Of a stretch of 10,891 nucleotides of DNA, positions 1-5,718 are shown piece after piece. The stretch is from Desulfobulbus sp. (GTDB lineage: Bacteria > Desulfobacterota > Desulfobulbia > Desulfobulbales > Desulfobulbaceae). The first letter of the stretch is position 1; every line of letters begins with the position of its first letter. The DNA lies in assembly GCA_030602145.1 (NCBI GenBank), contig JAUWAH010000033.1, forward strand, positions 1 to 10,891, given 5' to 3'. The notes below the pieces were generated by a model. That model was not told where the DNA came from. It did no database searches and was given only the letters and a program-made list of their open reading frames with translations. Both the position numbers and the translations under genes were made by a program.

Positions 1-501
1 GCGCTCTCCCTGCCCGGAGCGACGGTGCTGTCGCTCGCCGCCGGGGCGATTTTCGGATCGATCATGGGCACGCTCTGGGCGGTGATCGCCGCCACCCTTG
101 GCGCTGCCCTGGCCTGTATCGTCACCCGCTATCTGCTGCGCGACGCGGTGCTGGCCAAGTTTGGCCCCCGACTGGAGGGGCTCAACCGCGAATTGGAGAC
201 CCGCGGCTTCAATTACCTGCTCTTTCTCCGCCTGGTGCCGGTTTTTCCCTTTTTTCTGATCAACCTCGCCGCCGGCCTCACCCGTCTGCCCCTGCGCACC
301 TTTACCTTGGCTACCCTGATCGGCATCATCCCCGGAGGATTCGTCTACGTCAATGCCGGCGCCAGCCTGGCCACCATCGACTCCCTGGCCGGGATCGCCT
401 CGTCCCGGGTGCTGGGCGCCTTTGCCCTGCTGGGCCTGTTTGCCCTGGTGCCGGTGGTGTATGGCAAATGGAAGAACCGCAAGGCAGAGGGGAAAGGGTG
501 A
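1..501 (+). CDS. TVP38/TMEM64 family membrane protein (C-terminal part)
   Basis: This reading frame is already open at base 1, so the true start lies upstream; 166 codons are visible before the TGA at 499-501. The protein is an integral inner-membrane protein of the TVP38/TMEM64 (SNARE-associated, DedA-related) family, whose exact transport or lipid-handling role is unsettled. The family pattern seen is: an LPGA entry motif at the window edge, a Gly-rich membrane segment (SLAAGAIFGSIMG), a Gly/Ala helix ending in TRYLLR, then the conserved block RLVPVFPFFLINLAAGL, a second block with GIIPGGFVYVNAGASL, and a last hydrophobic helix followed by a basic cytoplasmic tail. Start and N-terminal helix are missing. 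No partner gene is visible on its downstream side; the next gene is AT-rich and unrelated. Family assignment is firm, function is not. Confidence 0.88.
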   Translation, partial: ALSLPGATVLSLAAGAIFGSIMGTLWAVIAATLGAALACIVTRYLLRDAVLAKFGPRLEGLNRELETRGFNYLLFLRLVPVFPFFLINLAAGLTRLPLRTFTLATLIGIIPGGFVYVNAGASLATIDSLAGIASSRVLGAFALLGLFALVPVVYGKWKNRKAEGKG

Positions 502-591
502 GGCGGATGATTGCGAAGAGGGGACTGGAATTAGCAGTTTTACGTCGGCAATGTTTTCCTGTTAATATTATTTTTTTGCAAAATTATTATA

Positions 592-1233
592 ATGATTGAT
601 AGGTCTTATGAAATAAAAGCAAGAAAAACTAATTACGGTGGAGTGTTATTTCGTTCAAGAATAGAAGCAAGATGGGCTGTGTTTCTCGATTCGCTTGGTG
701 TTGAATATGATTATGAACCATTTTATGAAGAAGTGGGTAATGACTATGTTTATTACAATTATATGCCAGATTTTTATCTTCCAAAACAAGAAAAATTTAT
801 AGAAGTCAAGCCTGGAAAGCCGACTGTTGTTGAAGAAAGAAAAGCTGCTTTTTGGTGTAAGGATATCCAAGATATTGTTATTTTATTTAATTTGAACCCG
901 CCAACTGATAAATTGGAAAACGGTTGGCTTTATCACTTCCCAAGTATAAAAAAGGTGCCAATGGTCATGGAGAATTACTGGTGGGGAGAGTGTCGGAAAT
1001 GTGGACATATAGATATTTCAGAATATGCCTATGTTACATCATGTGGGTGCTATAACATTGATTATTACAATAAAGTTTGGGAAAAAGAAGAAATAGGAAG
1101 CCAGGAGTACAGTAAATCATTTTCGAGATCTAAACGTCTTATGAAGGCTTATTTAACCGCAAAAAAATATAATTTTAATCCAGGTCTCAATCCCCGTGTA
1201 ATCATGGTAAAATATCAATCTTCTTTATTTTAA
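592..1233 (+). CDS. PD-(D/E)XK nuclease-like protein with Cys cluster, AT-rich
   Basis: A 213-residue protein not assignable to a named gene. The N-terminal ~75 residues look like a PD-(D/E)XK nuclease core: FRSRIEARWAVFLDSLG (E25), then MPDFYLP (D60), then FIEVKP (E71, K73), in the order and spacing expected for E...PD...ExK. Similar short proteins occur in phages and accessory regions. After the core, C134, C137, C151 and C153 (CxxC...CxC) could bind zinc; the rest (to residue 213) is rich in Tyr, Lys and Asn. The ATG at 592 is kept because the conserved region begins almost at once (EIKARKTNYGG), but it has no clear Shine-Dalgarno, and a TATAAT at 588-593 overlaps it, so the true initiation is uncertain. 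Base composition is far lower in GC than the genes on both sides, which points to horizontal acquisition. Nuclease activity and target are inferred only. Confidence 0.72.
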   Translation: MIDRSYEIKARKTNYGGVLFRSRIEARWAVFLDSLGVEYDYEPFYEEVGNDYVYYNYMPDFYLPKQEKFIEVKPGKPTVVEERKAAFWCKDIQDIVILFNLNPPTDKLENGWLYHFPSIKKVPMVMENYWWGECRKCGHIDISEYAYVTSCGCYNIDYYNKVWEKEEIGSQEYSKSFSRSKRLMKAYLTAKKYNFNPGLNPRVIMVKYQSSLF

Positions 1234-1317
1234 TATCCGGAAATTAGCCCGGATCCCGATGATTTTTAACATTCAATCAACCGGACGGGAATCAAACACG
1301 GTTTTTCAGAGGTAGCC

Positions 1318-1406
1318 CGTAGGTTGGAGTGAGGCACGAACTCCAACATAAACCCGACCAGATGCTTTCGTCCGGTTCGTTGGGGTTCCTGCGTCACCCC
1401 AAACCT
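1318..1406. repeat. REP doublet (BIME-like), copy A
   Basis: First of five related palindromic units. It starts with CGTAGGTTGGAGT, forms a hairpin (TTGGAGT/ACTCCAA), has a ~33-base linker (about 1350-1380), then a second hairpin (TTGGGGT/ACCCCAA). In intact copies the right half ends in CCTACG, so each half carries a GTAG foot, the arrangement of REP sequences mobilised by RAYT (TnpA-REP) transposases. Here the right foot has decayed (AACCTGG instead of AACCTACG). It lies between the AT-rich nuclease-like gene and the 3' end of yoeB. Confidence 0.85.
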
Positions 1407-1457
1407 GGATCGGCTGATGCTTGCTGTTATGCCTGGAGAATGGTGCGGGAGGGAATG

Positions 1458-1712
1458 TCAATAATGATATCGGAGCTGGGCAATAAGTACGGAATCGTTT
1501 TCAACCTTATAGACAAGGCGATGCTCATCGTTGATTCTCCGGGACCAGTATCCGGAGAGGCTATGTTTCAGAGGTTCGGGTTTCCCTATCCCCTCGTAGG
1601 GCATCCGTTTAATCTCTCGGATTAAGGTGTTGATCCGTTGCACAATTTTCTTGTCGGTCCTTTGCCAGTACAGGTATTCGTCCCAAGCGTGATTGGAAAA
1701 GATGAGCTTCAA
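1458..1712 (-). CDS. yoeB: YoeB-type toxin (ribosome-dependent mRNA endonuclease)
   Basis: An 84-residue toxin, exactly the length of Escherichia coli YoeB. YoeB binds the ribosomal A site and cuts mRNA under translation; its partner YefM neutralises it. The known functional residues are all present at their E. coli positions: E46, R65, H83 and Y84 (C-terminal RYHY). The fold signature is intact (HAWDEYLYWQ near the N-terminus, LSGYWSRRINDEHRLVY in the middle). The start is a TTG at 1712-1710, overlapping the yefM stop (TTGA overlap at 1709-1712), with GGGAG a few bases upstream, so translation is probably coupled to the antitoxin. It appears functional; no truncation or frameshift. Confidence 0.95.
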   Translation of the reverse strand: MKLIFSNHAWDEYLYWQRTDKKIVQRINTLIREIKRMPYEGIGKPEPLKHSLSGYWSRRINDEHRLVYKVENDSVLIAQLRYHY

Positions 1713-1960
1713 TCTGCCAACTCCCGTTCAGTCCCCTTGCCGGCCTCAATCTCTGCAATTGACTCAAGCAGTCGGCGGGCATTTTTGGGACTTCGCAGGA
1801 GGTACGCGGTCTCTTCAAGGGCTTGAAAGTCCTCAAGAGACATCATGATCACAGGTTTGGCTGCCTTTCGGGTGATAATGACGGGGGCATGATCATCGCA
1901 AACCTTGTCCATTGTTTGGGCAAGATTGCTTCGTGCCGATGTGTAGGTGATTGTATCCAT
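1709..1960 (-). CDS. yefM: YefM-type antitoxin (Phd/YefM family)
   Basis: An 83-residue antitoxin of the Phd/YefM family, first gene of the operon with yoeB. The N-terminal DNA-binding/dimer part begins MDTITYTSARSNLAQTMDKV and continues with the family pattern VIITRKAAKPVIMMSLEDFQALEETAYLL; the acidic C-terminal tail (about residues 56-83) is the part expected to wrap around and block YoeB. The ATG at 1960-1958 has AAGGA six bases upstream on the minus strand. A consensus-like promoter and a palindromic operator lie just upstream (1981-2024), so autorepression by YefM and the YefM-YoeB complex is likely. Immediately downstream yoeB overlaps its stop. Confidence 0.95.
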   Translation of the reverse strand: MDTITYTSARSNLAQTMDKVCDDHAPVIITRKAAKPVIMMSLEDFQALEETAYLLRSPKNARRLLESIAEIEAGKGTERELAD

Positions 1961-1980
1961 GACATTCCTTCTGATGCATA

Positions 1981-1998
1981 TGTACGGTTAAGCGTACA
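1981..1998. promoter_or_regulatory. Palindromic operator of yefM-yoeB
   Basis: A perfect inverted repeat, TGTACG-N6-CGTACA, with hexamer centres 12 bp apart. The E. coli yefM-yoeB operator is built from TGTACA-type hexamers with similar spacing, so the match is to a known autoregulatory design. It overlaps the -10 box of the predicted promoter and ends 20 bases upstream of the yefM ATG, so bound antitoxin would block RNA polymerase. Binding is inferred. Confidence 0.75.
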
Positions 1999-2024
1999 AT
2001 AGAGCAAGATGCGGAACAAGTCAA
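1996..2024 (-). promoter_or_regulatory. Predicted sigma-70 promoter of yefM-yoeB
   Basis: On the minus strand TTGACT (2024-2019) is followed after exactly 17 bases by TATTGT (2001-1996). Both hexamers and the spacing are close to the sigma-70 consensus. The -10 box runs into the TGTACG operator half-site, and the yefM start is 36 bases further on. No experimental start site is available. Confidence 0.7.
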
Positions 2025-2105
2025 CAAACCTGATCGGAAAGAGCCACGTCCCAAGTTTGCCTTCCCGCCCCGAAGCGAGGAAACGGTCCGTAACGGCACA
2101 ACATT

Positions 2106-2249
2106 GAGCCTCTTGCAAAATTAAACTGCTGACGAGTTTTTTTTCGTCATTCCCGCGAAAGCGGGAATCCAGAACTCATTGATTTTTCAAGGACTGGATT
2201 CCCGATGACTACCTCGGGAATGACTCAACCGTCTTTTTGTAAAAGCCTC
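2106..2249. repeat. MITE-like element with nested inverted repeats
   Basis: A 144-bp non-coding unit. Its edges are imperfect inverted repeats (2106-2120 and 2235-2249, 12 of 15 positions paired: GAGCCTCTTGCAAAA against GAGGCTTTTACAAAA). Inside are a perfect 8-bp hairpin (ATTCCCGC-GAAA-GCGGGAAT, 2149-2168), an 11-bp inverted repeat (CGGGAATCCAG 2162-2172 with CTGGATTCCCG 2194-2204) and a 10-bp inverted repeat (GTCATTCCCG 2146-2155 with CGGGAATGAC 2215-2224). It encodes nothing. It fills most of the 323-bp gap between yefM and the radical SAM gene. Mobility is inferred from structure; no target-site duplication was established. Confidence 0.6.
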
Positions 2250-2283
2250 CATTGAATTAATTTTCCCACAGCAAGGAGCACCC

Positions 2284-3285
2284 ATGAGTTGGCGGATTAG
2301 TCCCAAGGTTGAAGCAATTCTCACCAAAGGCAGGGGCGGGATCGGTATTTCCCGTGAGGAGGCCCTGGTGCTGATGCACCTGGAGTTGGAAAGCCCGGAC
2401 ACCTATGCACTGATGGAAAGTGCCAACCATCTGTCCCGGGCCTGTTTCGGCAGCAAGGGCGAGCGGCACATGCACATCGGCCTCAACGTCGAACCCTGTC
2501 CCATGGATTGCGCCTTCTGCTCCCTGACCCGGCAGGCCGGCCTGTTCACTGAAAGCGTCGAATTTCCCCTGGAGCAGGTCATCGTCTGGGCCAGGCAGGG
2601 CGAGGCCGAGGGGGCGGACGCCCTCAACCTGATGACCACCGGCACCTATCCTTTCGCCCGCTTGCTGGAGATCGGTAGGCTGCTCAAGCAAACGGTGCAC
2701 ACCCCGCTGGTGGCCAACACCCGCGACATCACCCACACCGAGGGCGAACAGCTGCTCGATGCCGGCTTTGTCGGCTTCTACCATGCCATCCGCCTCCGCG
2801 AGGGCACCGACACCCCCTTCAAGCCGGAGCGGCGTTTGCAGACCATCCGGGTGCTGCGCGATGTCGGCCTACGCTGGATGAACTGCGTTGAGCCGGTGGG
2901 GCCGGAGCACACGCCCGAGGAGATCGTCGACCTCATGCTGCTGGCCAGAAACGAAGGTGCCACCTACAGCGGGGTGATGCGGCGGATCAATTTCCCCGGC
3001 TCGCCGAAGACCCCCTGCGGCATGATCACCGAGCGGCGCATGGCCCAGATGGTGGCGGTCAGCCGGTTGGTGATGGGCGACGGTGTTCGCGCCCACTGCA
3101 TCCATGAACCGCACAGCCTGTCCCTGATCGCCGGCGCCAACCTGGTCTTCCCCGAGGTCGGCTCCAGCCCCCGCGACGGCCAAGCCGACACCGGCAAGGG
3201 GCGGGGGCATTCGAATGAACGGTGTGCCGATCTTTTAAGGGAGATGGAGTGGGATCCGGGGTTGGTTTCGAATTGTTTTGGATGA
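2284..3285 (+). CDS. BioB-like radical SAM enzyme, unknown substrate
   Basis: A 333-residue cytosolic radical SAM protein. The [4Fe-4S] motif CPMDCAFC (C72, C76, C79; CxxxCxxC) sits after a ~65-residue helical N-terminus, and the C-terminal part (IAGANLVFPEVGSSPRDG) resembles the end of the barrel in the BioB/HydE/PylB group. It is probably not biotin synthase. Where BioB has its [2Fe-2S] cysteines C97 and C128, this protein reads NLMTTGTYPF and LVANTRDIT with no Cys, and the usual YNHNLDT stretch is YHAIRLREGTD. C201 does fall where BioB has C188. AAGGAG lies six bases before the ATG at 2284, which settles the start. It is a single-gene unit with no biotin or cofactor genes beside it. A partial REP sequence begins two bases after the stop. 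Family is secure, reaction unknown. Confidence 0.85.
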   Translation: MSWRISPKVEAILTKGRGGIGISREEALVLMHLELESPDTYALMESANHLSRACFGSKGERHMHIGLNVEPCPMDCAFCSLTRQAGLFTESVEFPLEQVIVWARQGEAEGADALNLMTTGTYPFARLLEIGRLLKQTVHTPLVANTRDITHTEGEQLLDAGFVGFYHAIRLREGTDTPFKPERRLQTIRVLRDVGLRWMNCVEPVGPEHTPEEIVDLMLLARNEGATYSGVMRRINFPGSPKTPCGMITERRMAQMVAVSRLVMGDGVRAHCIHEPHSLSLIAGANLVFPEVGSSPRDGQADTGKGRGHSNERCADLLREMEWDPGLVSNCFG

Positions 3286-3287
3286 TT

Positions 3288-3321
3288 CCGGTTCGTTGGG
3301 TTTCCTGCGTCACCCCAACCT
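3288..3321. repeat. REP half-unit, remnant copy E
   Basis: Only the right half of the doublet is present: CCGGTTCGTTGGG through CACCCCAACCT, with one shift in the G/T run relative to the other copies and without the terminal CTACG. It starts two bases after the radical SAM stop codon, so it may act as a 3'-end hairpin for that mRNA. The left half is missing. Confidence 0.75.
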
Positions 3322-3363
3322 TGTATCTACGAGCAGCGTCACCCCGAGCCACGGGCTGGAACA

Positions 3364-3398
3364 GACGCCACCCACAGTGGTTCCTCATGGGTGGCGTC
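3364..3398. terminator. Strong hairpin between convergent genes
   Basis: A perfect 11-bp stem (GACGCCACCCA 3364-3374 with TGGGTGGCGTC 3388-3398) around a 13-base loop. It lies between the end of the radical SAM gene (+) and the end of the VOC gene (-), where a bidirectional terminator or mRNA 3'-end stabiliser is expected. Neither side has a proper U-tract, so intrinsic termination is only a possibility. Confidence 0.5.
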
Positions 3399-3450
3399 GT
3401 GGTTATTTAACCGTGGATTGATTGTGTTGTCGGCGCCTGCCGGCTGGCCA

Positions 3451-3822
3451 TCATTGCATCGAATGCAGACCGATCATGTTGCCGTCCAGGTCGGCTACCA
3501 GGGCGATAAAGCCGTATTCACCGATGGAAAATTTCTCCTTGAAGACTTGCCCGCCCTGTTCCTTGGCCCGTGCCGCTTCAATTGCGCAGTCGTCGCAGGT
3601 GAAATACACCAGAGTGCTGTTGCCGCCGGAGGGGCAACCTTCCATCTTCACCAAGGCGCCCATGGCCCCGGGGCCGTTATCGAGCATGGGGAAAGTCCAC
3701 ATCTCCATACCCTCGCTCGGCAGCGGCATCAATTGCAGGTCCAGCATTTTTTCGTAAAAATTTTTCGCTCGTGCCATATCCTGCACATAGATTTCAAACC
3801 AGACAACGGGATTGGTCTTCAT
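3451..3822 (-). CDS. VOC (glyoxalase/bleomycin-resistance fold) family protein
   Basis: A 123-residue single-domain protein of the vicinal oxygen chelate superfamily. It opens with the typical beta strand and helix (VVWFEIYVQDMARAKNFYEKML), has a second repeat beginning STLVYFTCDDCAIEAARAKEQGG, and ends with the family-style FIALVADLDGNMIGLHS. Members include lactoylglutathione lyases, dioxygenases and drug-binding resistance proteins; the reaction here cannot be told. The ATG at 3822 is preferred over an in-frame ATG 42 bases further upstream because AGGAG sits just before it and the fold begins directly after it. It lies 117 bases downstream of the WYL regulator on the same strand, so the two may share a transcript, an arrangement often seen for YafY-type regulators. 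Confidence 0.88.
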   Translation of the reverse strand: MKTNPVVWFEIYVQDMARAKNFYEKMLDLQLMPLPSEGMEMWTFPMLDNGPGAMGALVKMEGCPSGGNSTLVYFTCDDCAIEAARAKEQGGQVFKEKFSIGEYGFIALVADLDGNMIGLHSMQ

Positions 3823-3939
3823 TGCGTGCTCCTTTTCTGAGAATGATCTCGCAGCAGCCGTCAAAACCGCTGCACCTGGGCTGCGGAACCCTCCGAACCC
3901 CTTTCGCTGACGATAACCATGGCCGGTGACAACACTATG

Positions 3940-4869
3940 TCAGGTTCCGTAAAGATTATTCATTCCGGCAAGGTTTTTTTTCACCGCCTGGCGCCAGCTG
4001 TCCGGGGCAAGAATTTCCGCATCGGCGCCGAAGCCCAGGATGAAGGAGAAAATCCAGGGATCGTCGGGCAGTTCGATGCGGGCGGTGATAAAGCCGTCCT
4101 CTCCATGAATGAGTTCGGCCCCTGGGAAGGAATCTTCAACCTTTGTGCGCACCGTCGGCGAAAAGCGCAGGACAACAGGTTGTGAGGGAGCGTCATCGAA
4201 TTGGAAAAAGCGATGCATGTCGCCGGGGTCACGGCCGAGGAAGGAGCCGTCCGCTAGGCGCGGGCCGGAGATGCGAGAGAGACGAAAAATTCTGAAATCA
4301 TTGCGCAACCGGCAAAAGGCGAGCAGATACCAGGCATACCCTTTATAAATCAGGGTGTGGGGTTCCACCGTGCGGCTGGTGCTCCTGCCTGAGGCGTCGT
4401 TGTACCTGAAAGCTAACAGGCGTGCATCGTCCACCGCACGCTGCACCACCTGCACCGTCTGATTTGGGGTATCCACCGGACCCCATGGGGTGAGGTCGAC
4501 AATGAAAGAGCGGTGACGGCTGGAGCCCCTTGCTTCGTCGTCTTTCGGCAAGAGGCTGACGAGCATTTCGATGATCCGCTGCAGGTCCTTGTGGGCCATG
4601 GCCTGATTGACCCCCTGCAGGGTAGAGATGATTGCTTCCAGATCGCGCGGGGTGAGGAGCTGCCGGCTCAGTTTGAAGCTTTCGGGGATAGCGAGGCCGC
4701 CCTCATGCCCCTGGCTGGCGATTATCGGGATGCCGGCCCCGTTCAAGGAGGCAATGTCGCGGTAGATGGTGCGGATAGACACCTCGAACCGCTCCGACAG
4801 TTCCTTGGCGGTAATTTTTCGGCGGTTGAGGAGGAGAACGATGATCGCCAGCAGTCGTTCGATCTTCAT
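3940..4869 (-). CDS. YafY-type transcriptional regulator, HTH + WYL + WCX
   Basis: A 309-residue DNA-binding regulator. Residues 1-55 form a DeoR-like winged helix-turn-helix (MKIERLLAIIVLLLNRRKIT, then ELSERFEVSIRTIYRDIASL). Residues ~137-210 are a WYL ligand-sensing domain with the eponymous W180-Y181-L182 in YAWYLLAFC and the following FRIFRLSRI. Residues ~231-300 fit the C-terminal WCX extension. Such proteins sense a small molecule or nucleic acid and control adjacent genes. The ATG at 4869-4867 begins the HTH directly, but no clear Shine-Dalgarno precedes it. The likely target set is itself plus the downstream VOC gene. No CRISPR or defence locus, which WYL proteins sometimes accompany, is visible here. 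Length and domains are normal. Confidence 0.92.
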   Translation of the reverse strand: MKIERLLAIIVLLLNRRKITAKELSERFEVSIRTIYRDIASLNGAGIPIIASQGHEGGLAIPESFKLSRQLLTPRDLEAIISTLQGVNQAMAHKDLQRIIEMLVSLLPKDDEARGSSRHRSFIVDLTPWGPVDTPNQTVQVVQRAVDDARLLAFRYNDASGRSTSRTVEPHTLIYKGYAWYLLAFCRLRNDFRIFRLSRISGPRLADGSFLGRDPGDMHRFFQFDDAPSQPVVLRFSPTVRTKVEDSFPGAELIHGEDGFITARIELPDDPWIFSFILGFGADAEILAPDSWRQAVKKNLAGMNNLYGT

Positions 4870-5152
4870 ACGGGCAACGTTCTGCGAAAAAAGGAAGGGA
4901 GGGGAAGTGGTTTTTTAACCAATCATCAACGCTTTTCATATAGTCTGTAATGGTGAAAATTGCATCGGTGTGGAATACGTGCAGAAGAACAAGGCGGGCA
5001 CGGTGGAGAATCCTTGGGATCAAAAGAAAAACTGATTACCATCGAAATTCAGCCGATGGTTTTCCGGACGGGATCCTGATGAAAATCCTGGAGATTACTC
5101 CTCGTTGTGCTCGTCGAAACGACATCTTTCGGACGTCATCTCGAACGCAGCG
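4870..5152. other. Intergenic region, no gene recognised
   Basis: Together with the following REP copy this makes a 429-bp gap between the WYL gene start and the small gene at 5299. It should hold the WYL promoter (minus strand), but I could not pick convincing -35/-10 boxes. At 5135-5152 it ends in GTCATCTCGAACGCAGCG, which resembles the GTCATTTCGAGCGCAG stretch at 6711; both lie shortly before a REP copy. The open frames here have no protein-like pattern. Confidence 0.5.
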
Positions 5153-5243
5153 CGTAGGTTGGAGTGAGGCGCGAACTCCAACATAACCCCGGTCAGGTGC
5201 TTTGGTCTGATTCGTTGGGGTTCCTGCGTCACCCCAACCTACG
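5153..5243. repeat. REP doublet (BIME-like), copy B, intact
   Basis: A complete 91-bp unit bounded by a perfect 10-bp inverted repeat (CGTAGGTTGG and CCAACCTACG). Left hairpin TTGGAGT/ACTCCAA (5159-5165 with 5175-5181), right hairpin TTGGGGT/ACCCCAA (5215-5221 with 5231-5237). Both halves carry the GTAG foot in inverted orientation. Copies B and C match at about 82 of 91 positions by eye and are in the same orientation. Confidence 0.9.
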
Positions 5244-5252
5244 ACCTTGTTC

Positions 5253-5282
5253 TGGCAATATCGTTAGATGGGAAATTATACT
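5253..5282 (+). promoter_or_regulatory. Possible promoter of the small membrane-protein gene
   Basis: TATACT at 5277-5282 is a good -10 hexamer, 17 bases before the ATG at 5299. The best -35 is a weak TGGCAA at 5253-5258, 18 bases away. The position just after a REP copy would give the small gene its own promoter. Weak evidence. Confidence 0.35.
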
Positions 5283-5298
5283 TTCAACGATAGGAAAA

Positions 5299-5580
5299 AT
5301 GAAAATGCAATTTATAGAAACATTTGTTTCAATGGCTATTTCAGCTCTCGTTACTTGGCTGGTTGCCAGACACTATTATCAAGAGGCAGCAAAAGAACTC
5401 GAAGCTGAAGCTTCGAAATTGAGAAAATTAAATACATTGATCCTCCGAGCCATGGAAAACGCAGGGCTTGCAAATTTCAATAGAGATGAACATGGAGACA
5501 TTGAAGGTATAACAATTAAGTTGTCATCCAAAATAGAGGCAAAAACTCAAACACCTGTTGTTGATGTCGATATTAACTAG
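5299..5580 (+). CDS. Small membrane-anchored coiled-coil protein, unknown function
   Basis: A 93-residue hypothetical protein. Residues ~5-23 form one membrane helix (FIETFVSMAISALVTWLVA), followed by RHYY and an Ala/Glu/Lys/Leu-rich helix (about 28-55) likely to be a coiled coil, then a compact motif LANFNRDEHGDIEGITIKL and a short polar tail. The topology is probably N-out/C-in, with the helical part in the cytoplasm. The ATG at 5299 is chosen over longer in-frame extensions because those read through the upstream REP repeat, and AGGA lies five bases before it; an ATG at 5305 is a less likely alternative. The gene is less GC-rich than its neighbours and is bracketed by two direct REP doublets, the second beginning two bases after its stop. 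I do not recognise a named family. Confidence 0.68.
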   Translation: MKMQFIETFVSMAISALVTWLVARHYYQEAAKELEAEASKLRKLNTLILRAMENAGLANFNRDEHGDIEGITIKLSSKIEAKTQTPVVDVDIN

Positions 5581-5582
5581 CG

Positions 5583-5673
5583 CGTAGGTTGGAGTGAGTG
5601 ACGAACTCCAACATAACCCCGTTCAGATGCTTTCGTCCGGTTCATTGGGGTTCCTGCGTCACCCCAACCTACG
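5583..5673. repeat. REP doublet (BIME-like), copy C, intact
   Basis: A second complete 91-bp unit with the same 10-bp terminal inverted repeat and two hairpins as copy B, in the same orientation. It starts two bases after the stop of the small membrane-protein gene and ends 45 bases before the start of the substrate-binding protein gene. Confidence 0.9.
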
Positions 5674-5718
5674 GGCATTGTTTATTTGTATCGTTATTCT
5701 TTGCAGAGGAAAGGACCA

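Noticed and set aside
1329..1625. 98-codon frame starting inside REP copy A
   Set aside because: It begins in the repeat and then runs antisense to yoeB, which is a certain gene.
2250..2283. Riboswitch or other structured leader before the radical SAM gene
   Set aside because: The sequence between the MITE-like element and the start is too short and shows no known aptamer pattern.
2284..3285. Calling the radical SAM gene bioB or hydE
   Set aside because: BioB auxiliary-cluster cysteines are absent, and no biotin or hydrogenase-maturation genes are adjacent.
3823..3864. Upstream start for the VOC protein
   Set aside because: The 14 extra residues include the Shine-Dalgarno of the later ATG at 3822, and homologous folds start there.
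5164..5298. Longer start for the small membrane protein
   Set aside because: The extra 45 codons read through REP copy B, and the ribosome binding site is at the later ATG (5299).
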